A stretch of 64,000 bases of DNA from Solitalea agri (GTDB lineage: Bacteria; Bacteroidota; Bacteroidia; Sphingobacteriales; Sphingobacteriaceae): positions 1 to 64,000 of the forward strand of contig NZ_JAMWYS010000003.1 in NCBI RefSeq assembly GCF_023914155.1, read 5' to 3'. A program made the translations under genes and the position numbers. Position 1 is the stretch's first letter. Every line of letters begins with the position of its first letter. Positions 17,017 to 27,265 of the stretch are shown here, piece by piece. The notes beneath the pieces were generated by a model, which had not been told where the DNA came from, did not search any database, and saw nothing but the letters and a program-made list of their open reading frames with translations.

Positions 17017-19202
17017 TTTCCAAGCTCTGATAAAAACTTGATTCGCATTAATTGAATCTCTTCTCTTGAATAATCATCCTCTCCTAATTCAGCAATTGCT
17101 AACTCAATCGAATCTTCCTCAGCTGTTTTAAAATAATCAAACACCTCATCCTGCCGTTCTTCATCAATTACATCATCGATGTAATAATCCAAATTGAGTT
17201 TTGTTCCTGATAACACTATACTCTCGATTTCCTGAATCAAACCCTGCATTCCCAATCCTTTTGATGAAGCAATATCGTCAAGAGGGATTTGCCTGTCTAT
17301 GTTTTGGATAATGGATACTTTTAAACTTGATTTGTTTACGGTTGACTTAACCACCATATCTTGCGGGCGATCAATGTCATTATCTTCTACATATTGCTTG
17401 ATCAAAGCCACAAATGGGGCACCGTAACGAATAGCTTTACCGTTACCAACCCCCGAAATTTGCTTCAATTCATCAAGATTTACAGGATATTGACTCGCCA
17501 TTTCCTCCAAAGACGGATCCTGAAAAATAACAAATGGAGGAATATTCTTTTGCTTAGCTGTTTTTTTGCGAAGATCTTTCAGGTAACCAAGTAAAGTATC
17601 ATCTAATGCACCTCCTCCGGCTTTGACCTCATTATCATCAGTAGCTTGAATCTTATCAAAATCATTATTTAAGATGAATTTTATTGAATAAGGCGCTTCG
17701 ATAAACGATTTACCAAACTTAGTTAGCTTTAAAATACCATAGCTGTCGATATCTTTTAGTAAAAAGTTATGAATCACCGCTTGTCTAACCACCGATTTCC
17801 AGACTAAAACTCCCCGATCTTTTCCCGTGGCAAACTCTTCAAGTTTATCGTGACTAAAAGTGTTCATTTCAGCGTCTTCAAGACCAGCAAGAATGTTCAC
17901 AATATGCTCGGCGTCAAAATTCTCTTTGAGTTTTTGAATAAGCTTTAATAATGTAAGAAGATCCTGTTCTGCTTCGAATCTTTCTTTCGGATGCCGACAG
18001 TTATCACACATGTTTGAACAACCGCTTTCATTAAAACTTTCTCCAAAATAATGAAGTATCTGTTTTCTCCTACATACTGAAGATTCGGCGTAGTCAATTA
18101 CTTCATTCAATATTTGGGTGCCAATTTCGCGTTCCGAAACCGGCTTGTCTTTCATAAATTTGGCCAGCTTGTCGATATCTTTCTGATCGTAAAATGCAAT
18201 ACAATTACCTTCACCACCATCACGACCAGCTCGTCCTGTTTCCTGATAATAACCCTCCATGCTCTTAGGCATATCGTAGTGAATCACGAAACGAACATCG
18301 GGCTTATCGATTCCCATCCCAAAAGCGATTGTTGCAACAATCACTTGCACATCTTCCATTAAAAACTTGTCCTGTGTGGTAGCTCGTGTATTTGCATCTA
18401 ATCCAGCGTGATAAGGAAGGGAAGGTATTCCGTTTATATTGAGTGTTTCTGCAACTTCTTCAACCTTTTTCCTACTGAGGCAATAAATAATACCACCTTT
18501 ACCGTTTTGGGCTCGGATATATTTAATAATCTCTTTTAATTCATTCTTTTTAGGACGAATTTCATAATAAAGATTAGAGCGATTAAAAGAAGATTTAAAA
18601 ACTACTGCATTTTGCATTTGCAGGTTTTTCTGTATGTCTTGCTGAACCTTAGGAGTTGCCGTAGCAGTTAAAGCAATGATTGGAATATTCTCACCTAATT
18701 GTCCGATAATTTGGCGAATTTTGCGGTATTCAGGTCTGAAATCATGACCCCATTCAGAAATACAGTGAGCTTCATCAACTGCGACAAAAGAAACTTTAAT
18801 ATCCCTTAAGAAATCAATATTATCTTGTTTTGAAAGAGATTCAGGGGCAACGTACAACAATTTTGTCTCACCAGATAAAACATCTTGTTTTACCTTGGCG
18901 GTTTCAGTTTTATTTAAAGATGAATTTAAAAAATGAGCAATGGTATCTGAACTTCCAAAAGCGCGCAGTTGGTCAACCTGGTTTTTCATTAATGCTATTA
19001 ACGGCGATATTACGATGGCTGTGCCATCGCTCATTAACGCGGGTAGTTGGTAGCACATTGACTTACCCCCACCAGTAGGCATAATCACGAATGTATCATT
19101 CCCTGAAAGTATGCTGGTGATGATTGCTTCCTGCTCTCCTTTAAATTTTTCAAACCCAAAAAAATTCTGCAAGTTATCAAACAGCGACTTTTTAACCTCC
19201 AT
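17013..19202 (-). CDS. recQ: RecQ family ATP-dependent DNA helicase
   Basis: 729 residues. 3'-5' helicase acting in recombination and fork repair. Seen: Walker A MPTGGGKSMCYQLPAL (about 41-56), DEAH box VDEAHCISEWGHDFRPEY, motif V/VI TIAFGMGIDKPDVRF and YYQETGRAGRDG, the RQC zinc cysteines (CRRKQILHYFGE ... CSNMCDNC), a winged helix, and an HRDC domain (about 525-600). The C-terminal 100 residues are an acidic extension beyond the core. Converges on the DCC gene with a 4-bp overlap. Confidence 0.95.
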   Translation of the reverse strand: MEVKKSLFDNLQNFFGFEKFKGEQEAIITSILSGNDTFVIMPTGGGKSMCYQLPALMSDGTAIVISPLIALMKNQVDQLRAFGSSDTIAHFLNSSLNKTETAKVKQDVLSGETKLLYVAPESLSKQDNIDFLRDIKVSFVAVDEAHCISEWGHDFRPEYRKIRQIIGQLGENIPIIALTATATPKVQQDIQKNLQMQNAVVFKSSFNRSNLYYEIRPKKNELKEIIKYIRAQNGKGGIIYCLSRKKVEEVAETLNINGIPSLPYHAGLDANTRATTQDKFLMEDVQVIVATIAFGMGIDKPDVRFVIHYDMPKSMEGYYQETGRAGRDGGEGNCIAFYDQKDIDKLAKFMKDKPVSEREIGTQILNEVIDYAESSVCRRKQILHYFGESFNESGCSNMCDNCRHPKERFEAEQDLLTLLKLIQKLKENFDAEHIVNILAGLEDAEMNTFSHDKLEEFATGKDRGVLVWKSVVRQAVIHNFLLKDIDSYGILKLTKFGKSFIEAPYSIKFILNNDFDKIQATDDNEVKAGGGALDDTLLGYLKDLRKKTAKQKNIPPFVIFQDPSLEEMASQYPVNLDELKQISGVGNGKAIRYGAPFVALIKQYVEDNDIDRPQDMVVKSTVNKSSLKVSIIQNIDRQIPLDDIASSKGLGMQGLIQEIESIVLSGTKLNLDYYIDDVIDEERQDEVFDYFKTAEEDSIELAIAELGEDDYSREEIQLMRIKFLSELGN

Positions 19203-19806
19203 TATTCGAGAAAAAGTTAAGTAATATTATGGTTTGGATTAGTTTGCTAAATTAAAAATAACATAATTTTGCACATAATAAAACATCCCAATAGTTAAAT
19301 CTTTAAACAATTGCAAGTATCGGATTCGGTTAAATGAATGCTTCAGATCGAAGCGGATGCTTTATTGATCCACAAACTTACACAAATAACAACTTCGAAA
19401 CAATCCTTAATATCATTCTAACGTCATAAGATCATTCTGTGTTAATAACTAATGAGTTAGCATTAAATCTGTTGCTTTCAGTCAAATTAACAATTTCACA
19501 AAATCATCTAATATTCTGACTAAAAGATTAGTAAAACAAACCGCATTCAGGCCATTTCAATCTAGTAGATTTAAATATTTTGAATTATAAGAAGCTATAC
19601 TTTATTATTTGGTAGAATAATGAAAACTTTTCTAACTTGCGCGCCATTGCAACTATGGTTTGCCTGATATACCATTGAAATTATTTCAAAATGGATATGC
19701 TGATTAACTATACAAACAATATTCTCACTAATTGATAATAAATAGCAGATACGTTTCTACTTACTCATCTTATGAAAGAAGGAATAGAGATCTGCCTTAA
19801 AATAGA
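19203..19806. other. 604-bp gene-free intergenic region between recQ and manC
   Basis: AT-rich divergent spacer that must carry promoters for both recQ and manC. I saw no RNA gene, convincing short ORF, strong hairpin or clear TAnnTTTG box. Confidence 0.6.
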
Positions 19807-20898
19807 ATGGCAAATAGTAATCATTACATTGTAATTATGGCTGGCGGCGTTGGGAGCCGATTTTGGCCTGTTAGCAGAAGCAATTATCCTAAGCAGTTTA
19901 TTGATATTCTCGGAACTGGTCAAACCTTAATTCAACAAACATTTAACCGGTTTAAAGAGATTTGCCCACCAGAAAACATCTATTTTGTTACCAATGAAAG
20001 CTACCGCTCCTTAATTAAAGAACAAATACCAGAAGCTATTAATGATAATATATTGGGCGAACCTGTAATGCGAAATACCGCACCATGTATAGCCTACGCT
20101 TGTCATAAAATTGCAAAGAAAAACCCTGATGCATGTATTGTAGTCGCACCTTCTGATCATTTAATATTACAAGAAGAAGCCTTTAAAGATGCTATTCGCG
20201 AATCTTTAAAATTAACTGAAGCAAACAATTTTCTGGTTACGTTAGGTATTGTTCCGAGCAGACCAGATACCGGATATGGTTATATTCAACACACTAGCAC
20301 AAAGGTTGGTGAAAACTTCTATAAGGTAAAAACCTTTACCGAGAAACCAGACCTTGATCTTGCTAAAACATTTATTGCCAGTGGTGATTTTCTTTGGAAT
20401 GCAGGCATTTTTGTTTGGAATGCAACTACCATTTTGAAAGCTTTTGAAAAGCATTTGCCCGAGGTAAATGAGATTTTTGCTGAAGGAAAAATATTTCTTA
20501 ACACCAGTAAAGAACAGGATTTTATTAAAACAGCTTATACTCGCTGCAAAAATATATCTATCGATTATGGCGTGATGGAAAAAGCTGAAAATGTTTATGT
20601 ACGACCAAGTGATTTTGGATGGAGTGACTTGGGTACCTGGGCATCAGTATATGAGGTAAAGAAAGAGAAAGATTATGTGGGCAATGTTGTTATTGATTCG
20701 AACAAGGTGATTATGTATGACTCTGCAAACTGTATAGTGAGAACACCAACTGATAAATTGGTGGTACTGCAAGGTTTGGATGGTTATATTGTTGTTGAAT
20801 CTAACAATGTATTGATGATCTGCAAAAAATCAGAAGAACAGGAAGTAAAACAAATTGTTGCCGATATAAAGCAAAAATATGGAGAAAAATATCTCTAA
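19807..20898 (+). CDS. manC: mannose-1-phosphate guanylyltransferase
   Basis: 363 residues. It forms GDP-mannose from mannose-1-phosphate and GTP for cell-surface glycans. The nucleotidyltransferase signature GGVGSRFWPVSRSNYPKQF lies at residues 14-32, VAPSDHLI follows, then FTEKPDLDLA, and the end is a short left-handed beta-helix. Length fits the short form without a fused phosphomannose isomerase domain. Monocistronic, with a strong terminator shared with the convergent pseudouridine synthase gene. Confidence 0.92.
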   Translation: MANSNHYIVIMAGGVGSRFWPVSRSNYPKQFIDILGTGQTLIQQTFNRFKEICPPENIYFVTNESYRSLIKEQIPEAINDNILGEPVMRNTAPCIAYACHKIAKKNPDACIVVAPSDHLILQEEAFKDAIRESLKLTEANNFLVTLGIVPSRPDTGYGYIQHTSTKVGENFYKVKTFTEKPDLDLAKTFIASGDFLWNAGIFVWNATTILKAFEKHLPEVNEIFAEGKIFLNTSKEQDFIKTAYTRCKNISIDYGVMEKAENVYVRPSDFGWSDLGTWASVYEVKKEKDYVGNVVIDSNKVIMYDSANCIVRTPTDKLVVLQGLDGYIVVESNNVLMICKKSEEQEVKQIVADIKQKYGEKYL

Positions 20899-20920
20899 TA
20901 GCTAGCAAAAATTTTTCTAA

Positions 20921-20961
20921 CCAAACAGCCGTTCAAATTATTTTTGAACGGCTGTTTGGTT
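20921..20961. terminator. bidirectional terminator between manC and the RluA-type gene
   Basis: CCAAACAGCCGTTCAAA (20921-20937) pairs perfectly with its complement at 20943-20959 around a short loop, with A/T runs on both sides, so it can serve both convergent genes. Confidence 0.85.
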
Positions 20962-20981
20962 TATATTCAGTTTGATATTAA

Positions 20982-21701
20982 TTACATGTCAAATTTATCA
21001 AGCAGTTTAAGTAATGTGGCAAAGTCTTTCGGGTAATCAGCCTTTACTGTTAATATTTCGCCATTTAACAGCTTAAAGCTTACTTCATAGGCATGTAAAG
21101 CAAAACGGCGAATTAAAGGCTGCTCTACTTCATCTTTTGCCAACCTATAACCTTTTTTAAATTTCGAAAGCATAGGATATTTCCCCCCATACATTTCGTC
21201 AGCCACAATAGAGGCACGCTGGGTAGCCAAATGAATCCGGATTTGGTGCATACGTCCCGTTTTTGGAAGGCACTCAACCAAGGTGAAGTGCTTATAAAAT
21301 TTTATAGCAGTAAAAACTGTTTCAGCTCTTTTACCTTCATATTTATCAATTACCACATTGCCTTTCCCAAGGTTAGCAATAGGAAGATCAACCAGCTTAT
21401 TATCAAACGCATGAGTACCATCAATTACGGCATGATAAATCTTTTTCACTTCCCGATGTTCAAACTGCATTGATATTGAACGATATGCTTCAGGGGTTTT
21501 AGCAAAAATCAATGCGCCAGAAGTCTCTTTATCCAATCTGTGACAAATTTGCGCATCGTCCCAATATCCTTTGGCCATACGCAACATATTGATTTCGCCT
21601 CCTGTGCGTTCATCAACAGAAGCTACTAGCGGTGGTTTATTGATCACTATTACTTCGTCGTTTTCAAATAATATCAGGTCTTTAAAAGAAGGTATTTTCA
21701 T
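20982..21701 (-). CDS. RluA family pseudouridine synthase
   Basis: 239 residues. The catalytic motif HRLDKETSGALIFAK carries the Asp nucleophile; HAVIDGTH and KTGRMHQIRIHLA follow, as in RluA/RluC/RluD enzymes that isomerise uridines in rRNA or tRNA. There is no N-terminal S4 domain, so it resembles RluA more than RluC/D. The exact target cannot be read from sequence. A TAnnTTTG box reading TACTTTTG lies at 21744-21737 on the minus strand, about 36 bp before the ATG. Confidence 0.9.
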   Translation of the reverse strand: MKIPSFKDLILFENDEVIVINKPPLVASVDERTGGEINMLRMAKGYWDDAQICHRLDKETSGALIFAKTPEAYRSISMQFEHREVKKIYHAVIDGTHAFDNKLVDLPIANLGKGNVVIDKYEGKRAETVFTAIKFYKHFTLVECLPKTGRMHQIRIHLATQRASIVADEMYGGKYPMLSKFKKGYRLAKDEVEQPLIRRFALHAYEVSFKLLNGEILTVKADYPKDFATLLKLLDKFDM

Positions 21702-21824
21702 GCAATAACTGTCGGTATTTTATATTTTTAAGCCGACAAAAGTACTAAAAAAGAAAATAGCTATCAGCACTTGACTTTTAGCTATTAGCAGAAGTGTTTA
21801 GAAAAAACTAATTCATGATTTCTT

Positions 21825-22862
21825 TTAACCCTTTCTTAGGGTAAAGCCAAAAGTAGTTCCAACACCAACGCTGCTCCTTACATTAATCGTTTGATTATGG
21901 GCTTCAATAATGTGCTTTACAATCGCCAGTCCAAGGCCTGTTCCGCCTTCCATTCTAGACCGACTTCTATCCACACGATAAAAACGCTCAAATAATCGAG
22001 CTAAATGCTCTGGCTCAACTCCTATCCCATTATCAGTAATTTCAACTAAAATGTTTTCATCCATATCATACAAACCAACGGTGGTAAAGCCTCCATTGTT
22101 ACCATACTTAATTGAATTTGAAATTAGGTTAACGAGTACCTGACGAATACGGGATTTATCAGCTTCAACGATAAATGGAACATCTGAACCATCTTTAAAG
22201 CCAAAAGAGATGTTTTTATCATGGGCCATAAACTCCATCGAATCCAACACATCCTTCACTAAATCATAAATATCAAATGTTTCAGTTTCCATAGTCAGAT
22301 AACCTGATTCAAGCTGGGATATTGATTCAAGATCTTCAACTAAAGCGGCTAAGCGATCAGTACTACGGGCTGCTTTGGATAGAAAATGAAGATTAACCTC
22401 CGGATCCTCCATGGCTCCATCCAATAAGGTGTTAATATACCCCTGGATATTAAAAATTGGCGTTTTAAGCTCGTGAGAAACATTCCCTAAAAATTCCTTC
22501 CTGAATGTTTCGTTCTGTCGAAGCTGTTCAATTTCAACTGCTTGATCTTGTGCCCAATCTAAAACATCTTTCGTAACACCAGCTATTGGATCATCACCCG
22601 AACTAAATAATGGAGGAAAAATGGGGTCGCTTTTACCAGTTTTTAAATGATGGATATTTTTATAGATCAGCTTAATCTTTCGATAAATGAAAAACTCTAA
22701 AGCGTATAAAGTAAGTACAAAGGATACGCCGAAGTTTAGTACTATTTCAATAATTACTTCAAGAAATGCTGATTTAAATAGTAGAGATATAAGTCCAACA
22801 ACACACGATAAAATGGTAGCTGTTAAAAATGCGATGATACGAGGCGTTGGGTTTTTTATCAT
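21825..22862 (-). CDS. PhoR-like sensor histidine kinase
   Basis: 345 residues. Two transmembrane helices (about 9-29 and 35-60) with hardly any loop between them, then a cytoplasmic linker, HisKA with phospho-acceptor His130 (FLGNVSHELKTP), and a HATPase domain with N box NLISNSIKYG, DNGIGVEPEHLARLFERFYRVD and GTGLGLAIVKHI. The lack of a periplasmic sensor domain suggests sensing in the membrane or through a partner. Its start overlaps the stop of the regulator gene by 4 bp (ATGA). Resembles PhoR, though no phosphate-transport genes are nearby. Confidence 0.92.
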   Translation of the reverse strand: MIKNPTPRIIAFLTATILSCVVGLISLLFKSAFLEVIIEIVLNFGVSFVLTLYALEFFIYRKIKLIYKNIHHLKTGKSDPIFPPLFSSGDDPIAGVTKDVLDWAQDQAVEIEQLRQNETFRKEFLGNVSHELKTPIFNIQGYINTLLDGAMEDPEVNLHFLSKAARSTDRLAALVEDLESISQLESGYLTMETETFDIYDLVKDVLDSMEFMAHDKNISFGFKDGSDVPFIVEADKSRIRQVLVNLISNSIKYGNNGGFTTVGLYDMDENILVEITDNGIGVEPEHLARLFERFYRVDRSRSRMEGGTGLGLAIVKHIIEAHNQTINVRSSVGVGTTFGFTLRKG

Positions 22863-23560
22863 AGTTCAAATTTGTATCCTACCCCTTTTACGGTGGTTAC
22901 GTATGAATCGCCTAACTTTTCTCGTAATTTTCTAATATGCACATCTATGGTACGATTTGTAACCACAACCGAGTCTTCCCAGATGTTTTTAAGAATAATT
23001 TCACGGGTATACACCTTGCCTGGTTTAGATGCCAAAAGGTATAAAAGTTCGAACTCTTTTTTTGCAAGAATAATTTTTTTCCCTTGTTGATAAACCACAA
23101 AGGCTTCACGATCAATTACGAGGTCACCAATTTCAAGCTTGTTTTCGTAATTCTCATCAGAATATACATTGCGACGTAAAATGGCATTAATACGGCTTAT
23201 CAGTGCTCTTGGTTTAATTGGTTTAGCTATGTAATCGTCGGCACCAACATTAAATCCTGCAATTTCTGAATACTCTTCGCTACGGGCAGTTAAGAACACC
23301 ATGAAGGTATTTTTAAACTCCGGCATGCTACGCATTAATCGGCAGGCTTCAATTCCATCCATTTTAGGCATCATTATATCCAAAATAATCAAATCGGGCA
23401 TTACCTTTTTGGCAGTAGTTACGGCTTCTTGCCCGTTATTAGCTAAAAATACCTGGTATCCTTCTTTCTTTAAATTGTATTCAATTAATTCTAAAATATC
23501 TGGTTCGTCGTCAACAATTAGAATTTTCTGTTTCGGTGTTGTCATATCTGAATTTTCCAT
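22859..23560 (-). CDS. OmpR/PhoB-type response regulator
   Basis: 233 residues. Receiver domain with Asp61 (LIILDIMMPKMDG) and Lys in IAKPIKP, then a C-terminal winged helix (about 135-232; TREIILKNIWEDSVVVTNRTIDVHIRKLREKLG). Co-transcribed with the kinase that follows (4-bp overlap), so they are a two-component pair. An alternative ATG exists at residue 6 (23545). The DNA-binding part looks PhoB-like; the regulon cannot be inferred. Confidence 0.93.
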   Translation of the reverse strand: MENSDMTTPKQKILIVDDEPDILELIEYNLKKEGYQVFLANNGQEAVTTAKKVMPDLIILDIMMPKMDGIEACRLMRSMPEFKNTFMVFLTARSEEYSEIAGFNVGADDYIAKPIKPRALISRINAILRRNVYSDENYENKLEIGDLVIDREAFVVYQQGKKIILAKKEFELLYLLASKPGKVYTREIILKNIWEDSVVVTNRTIDVHIRKLREKLGDSYVTTVKGVGYKFEL

Positions 23561-23646
23561 AAAAGTAAATTGCTAATTGAATGAATTTGTTAATCCTATA
23601 TTAAGAATTTGTTAAGAAGTAAAAAAGAGTTAATATCAGATAGTTG

Positions 23647-24183
23647 TTAATTGAACAATTTCTTAAAAAAATCTTCCAATTGGTCTCCATGCAGGTTTTT
23701 AGCAATGATCTTACCTTCCTTATCCAATAAAAAATTAGAAGGAATAGCATCTACACCGTAAGATACAAGCGGTTCTGACTGCCATTTCTTCAAATCCGAT
23801 ACCTGAACCCAGTTCATTTGGTGGTCAGAAATGGCTTTCACCCAACGGTTCCTGTCATTATCGAGTGAAACACCATAAATTTCAAGACCTTTGGAATGAT
23901 AAAACGAGTATAGTTTTTTCAGTTCAGGTATTTCTTCTATACACGGTTGACACCATGACGCCCAAAAGTCAATCAAAACATATTTTCCTTTTAATGATGA
24001 CAAATCCACTTTATTTCCATTGATGTCAGCAAGCTGAATTTCAGGAGCCATAAAGCCTTCATTATTACCTATAGGCATCCCATTAGCGGCTCTCAACACA
24101 GTATCCTTTTCCTGTTTACCAGAAAATGAACAAGAACATAATAAGAACGATGAAATAATTAGCAGTGAAACAACAAAGCGCAT
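23647..24183 (-). CDS. TlpA/ResA-like thioredoxin-family lipoprotein
   Basis: 178 residues. Signal peptide with lipobox LCSC (Cys18), then an AhpC-TSA/thioredoxin fold with active-site CxxC at Cys78-Cys81 (DFWASWCQPCIEEI) and a cis-Pro region GVDAIPSNFLLD. It would be a periplasmic, membrane-anchored disulfide reductase, as for cytochrome c maturation or peroxide defence. TATTTTTG lies on the minus strand at 24195-24188, only 4 bp before the ATG, so the mRNA may be almost leaderless. Confidence 0.9.
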   Translation of the reverse strand: MRFVVSLLIISSFLLCSCSFSGKQEKDTVLRAANGMPIGNNEGFMAPEIQLADINGNKVDLSSLKGKYVLIDFWASWCQPCIEEIPELKKLYSFYHSKGLEIYGVSLDNDRNRWVKAISDHQMNWVQVSDLKKWQSEPLVSYGVDAIPSNFLLDKEGKIIAKNLHGDQLEDFFKKLFN

Positions 24184-24187
24184 GGGT

Positions 24188-24195
24188 CAAAAATA
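24188..24195 (-). promoter_or_regulatory. candidate -7 box for the TlpA-like gene
   Basis: TATTTTTG on the minus strand, ending 4 bp before the ATG at 24183. It overlaps the T-rich tail of the gatB terminator, so termination and initiation are packed together here. Confidence 0.4.
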
Positions 24196-24199
24196 AAAA

Positions 24200-24229
24200 G
24201 ACTTTCTGAGGTTTTATTCTCAGAAAGTC
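24200..24229 (-). terminator. terminator after gatB
   Basis: GACTTTCTGAG (24200-24210 on plus) pairs with CTCAGAAAGTC (24219-24229), 11-bp perfect stem; on the minus strand it is followed by TTTTTATTTTT. Confidence 0.85.
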
Positions 24230-24249
24230 CTTTATCATTAAAAACAATT

Positions 24250-25716
24250 TTATTTATGCCTTTCAAGTCGATCAATTATCAATTGATTTGCCGATTTCGG
24301 ATCAATTTTTCCTTTTGAAAGCTTCATCACATCACCCATAAACATTCCTATCAAATTCCTTTTGCCTTTATGATATTCTTTCACTTTATCAGGATATTTA
24401 GTAATAACCTGATCTATAAAACCGATCAATTCATCATCATCGCCTTCAATAAATACGCCTAGCTCATGGGCAAGTTGATCAATATCTTTTTCCGGGTGTT
24501 TTAATAACTCTGGAAAAACCTGCTGGTTTGCCACTGAGTTATTGATTCGTCCAGCATCAATTAAATTAATGATTGCCGCCAATTTACTAGGCTTTAGGAT
24601 GAATTTATTAATTTCTATTCCCTGATCATTTAAGTATGATTTAACAGCTCCCATTATCCAGTTTGCTGCCGATTTATAATTTTCGGTGAATTTTATGACC
24701 TCTTCAAAATATTGAGCCAAGTATTTGTTGTCTGTTAAAACAATGGCATCATATTCAGGAAGGCCAAAATCTGTGGTATATTTTCTAATTAATTGTTCTG
24801 GCAATGCGGGCAATGCAGCTTTTACTCCATCAATATAACTATCTGTTAAAACTACTGGCAATAAATCAGGTTCAGGAAAATATCGGTAATCATTTGCCAT
24901 CTCCTTGGTTCGCAACACAGATGTAACGCCGGTACTGGCATCAAAATTCAATGTATTCTGACTAATAGTACCTCCGGCCTCTAAAACATCAATTTGCCGT
25001 TTAAATTCGTACTCGATCGCTCGCTGAACATTTTTTATTGAGTTCATGTTCTTAACTTCACAACGAGTGCCATATACATTGCTTCCTTTAAGCCTTACAG
25101 AGATATTTGCATCACATCGCATACTGCCTTCTTCCATGTTACCATCGCATATATCCAGATAACGTAACAGTTTGCGCATTTCAGTAAGGTATAGTACAGC
25201 TTGCTCCGAACTGCGCATATCAGGTTCCGAAACAATTTCCAATAAAGGCACTCCTGCCCGGTTCAAATCAATACATGAATTAAAAGGATCCTGGTCGTGC
25301 ATACTTTTACCTGCATCTTCCTCCATATGAATGTGATGTAACTGGATCTTCTTTTTTGAACCATCTTTCAAATTCACCTCTATGTAACCACCAACGCTTA
25401 TAGGCTTAGCATCCTGACTAATCTGATAACCTTTGGGTAAATCGGCATAGAAGTAATTCTTTCGGTCGAAGGCATTGTAATTATTAATGGTTCCATTGGT
25501 TGCCAAACCTAGTTTTACCGCATATTCAACTACTTTTTCGTTTAGTTTAGGTAATGTACCTGGCAATCCAAGTGAAACTGGACTTATATTAGAATTTGGC
25601 TGAGCACCAAATGCAGCAGAGTCGGCACAAAATATTTTTGTATTGGTAGACAATTGCGCATGCACCTCTAAACCAACCACTAATTCATAATTATCGTAAA
25701 CAGAGTTTCTCTTCAT
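24250..25716 (-). CDS. gatB: aspartyl/glutamyl-tRNA amidotransferase subunit B
   Basis: 488 residues from ATG 25716. The B subunit of GatCAB activates Glu-tRNA(Gln) and Asp-tRNA(Asn) for amidation. Seen: YELVVGLEVHAQL, FYADLPKGYQISQ, GVPLLEIVSEPDM, MRCDANISVR, and the C-terminal YqeY-like tail domain (about 335-488). A TTG four codons upstream (25728) is in frame but falls inside a TAnnTTTG box, so the ATG is preferred. gatA and gatC are not adjacent, which is normal for many bacteria. Confidence 0.96.
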   Translation of the reverse strand: MKRNSVYDNYELVVGLEVHAQLSTNTKIFCADSAAFGAQPNSNISPVSLGLPGTLPKLNEKVVEYAVKLGLATNGTINNYNAFDRKNYFYADLPKGYQISQDAKPISVGGYIEVNLKDGSKKKIQLHHIHMEEDAGKSMHDQDPFNSCIDLNRAGVPLLEIVSEPDMRSSEQAVLYLTEMRKLLRYLDICDGNMEEGSMRCDANISVRLKGSNVYGTRCEVKNMNSIKNVQRAIEYEFKRQIDVLEAGGTISQNTLNFDASTGVTSVLRTKEMANDYRYFPEPDLLPVVLTDSYIDGVKAALPALPEQLIRKYTTDFGLPEYDAIVLTDNKYLAQYFEEVIKFTENYKSAANWIMGAVKSYLNDQGIEINKFILKPSKLAAIINLIDAGRINNSVANQQVFPELLKHPEKDIDQLAHELGVFIEGDDDELIGFIDQVITKYPDKVKEYHKGKRNLIGMFMGDVMKLSKGKIDPKSANQLIIDRLERHK

Positions 25717-25725
25717 AGCTTTACG

Positions 25726-25733
25726 CAAAAATA
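25726..25733 (-). promoter_or_regulatory. candidate gatB -7 box
   Basis: TATTTTTG on the minus strand, ending 9 bp before the gatB ATG. It implies a leader of only a few bases and rules out the upstream TTG start. Confidence 0.45.
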
Positions 25734-25905
25734 TAAGAATTTGTTAATTTCATACCATTTTATACCATTTGCAATCATTTTTATAACAATATCCGTACTT
25801 TATTAAATTTTTAAAGAAGAAAATATTCAGATAGAGCTATATAAAAGTTATTGTTAGCTTAAAGAAATATTTATATTGCAACAACAGAATTGCTAGAACC
25901 CTTAG

Positions 25906-27258
25906 ATGCTTAGAAAGTTTTTTTCAAAATTACTCTCCATAATTGCTGGTGACAATAATAAATTCTCACTCGAAAACAGGATTTTTAACATTACTTGTAT
26001 TGTTACCATCTTACTTGCTTTCGGTGCAATTGTTCTTAACCTGATAAATAATATTGACTGGCGGTTGAACATTATTATTATTATTACAGAAACCGGCATT
26101 ATCATTCTTTATTATTTATCCAGGTTTAAACATAAATTCCAATCCACTGTAGTAGCCTTTATTTCATTGTGCTACATCGGTCTTGGAATTGGCTGGTTTT
26201 ATAATAGTGGAAGTCAAGGCCCAGTCATTTACATCATCACCTTTTTCCTGATCGTTTTTATAAGTATTATCAATATTAGGTACAGGTCTTATTGGATCTT
26301 CTCTTGCGTTGCTTTCACTGTATCTCTTTTCGTAATTGAGTATTATCATCCCGAATGGGTTGACAATTACCAGTCGCGGGAGAACAGATTTATCGATTTA
26401 ATAGGCACCTATTTACTAGTAATGATAAGTATTGTAACGGTGGTTTTGTCAATAAGAAATAACTATGAGTATGAACGAAAAAAAGCGCAGCGGCATAAGG
26501 AAGAGATTACGCTTCAAAACCAGCTCATCAGCCAGCAGTACAAAAATCTTGAAAATCAGGATCTTATCAAAATAAAAGTCTTTTCTATCATTTCACATGA
26601 TTTGCGAGGCCCACTAACCTCCTTGCAAGGCTTACTCAACCTCTTCAATGAGAAATTAATTGGAACCGAAGAGTTTACTGAACTTTCAACTGAAATTACA
26701 GAACGGGTTCGTCACAATCTTCAACTGCTTGATAATTTACTTTATTGGTCGAACAGCCAAATGCTGGGACTAAAAGTTGAAGCCGTTGAAATTGTTTTCA
26801 ATAACATGATGGACGAATTCCTTCATTTACTTAAGCCTGAAGCTGAAAGCAAACATATTATTATAGAAAACAATATTAATGGCGAAGTTTCAGCATATGC
26901 CGATATCAACATGGTTAAAGTGGTTATCAGAAACCTCCTATCAAATGCAATAAAATTTACCCGACCTTTTGGAAAAATTAAAATAAGCTGCAGAAATGAT
27001 GGTGAAGCGGCTATTTTTTCGGTGGAAGATAATGGTGTAGGAATTAGTAGCGAAAACCAAATGAAGCTTTTCAGTATGGACCATTTCTCAACCAAAGGTA
27101 CAGCCAATGAAATTGGGACCGGTTTAGGATTAATTCTTTGCAAAGACTTTATTGAACGTAATGGTGGAAAGATTTGGACCATCAGCGAACTAGGCAAAGG
27201 CAGTGTATTTAGCTTTTCGTTACCGCGTTTCAAAGTATTTCATTCTGAAATTAATTGA
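25906..27258 (+). CDS. membrane sensor histidine kinase
   Basis: 450 residues. About six transmembrane helices fill residues 27-182, replacing a periplasmic sensor domain. A short coiled coil (190-222) leads to HisKA with His231 (IISHDLRGPLTSLQGLL) and a HATPase domain (NLLSNAIKFT, DNGVGISSENQMKLF, GTGLGLILCKDFIERNGG). No response regulator is adjacent, so it is an orphan kinase. dgkA follows after only 7 bp, so the two are probably one transcript. Confidence 0.9.
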   Translation: MLRKFFSKLLSIIAGDNNKFSLENRIFNITCIVTILLAFGAIVLNLINNIDWRLNIIIIITETGIIILYYLSRFKHKFQSTVVAFISLCYIGLGIGWFYNSGSQGPVIYIITFFLIVFISIINIRYRSYWIFSCVAFTVSLFVIEYYHPEWVDNYQSRENRFIDLIGTYLLVMISIVTVVLSIRNNYEYERKKAQRHKEEITLQNQLISQQYKNLENQDLIKIKVFSIISHDLRGPLTSLQGLLNLFNEKLIGTEEFTELSTEITERVRHNLQLLDNLLYWSNSQMLGLKVEAVEIVFNNMMDEFLHLLKPEAESKHIIIENNINGEVSAYADINMVKVVIRNLLSNAIKFTRPFGKIKISCRNDGEAAIFSVEDNGVGISSENQMKLFSMDHFSTKGTANEIGTGLGLILCKDFIERNGGKIWTISELGKGSVFSFSLPRFKVFHSEIN

Positions 27259-27265
27259 TTAGAAA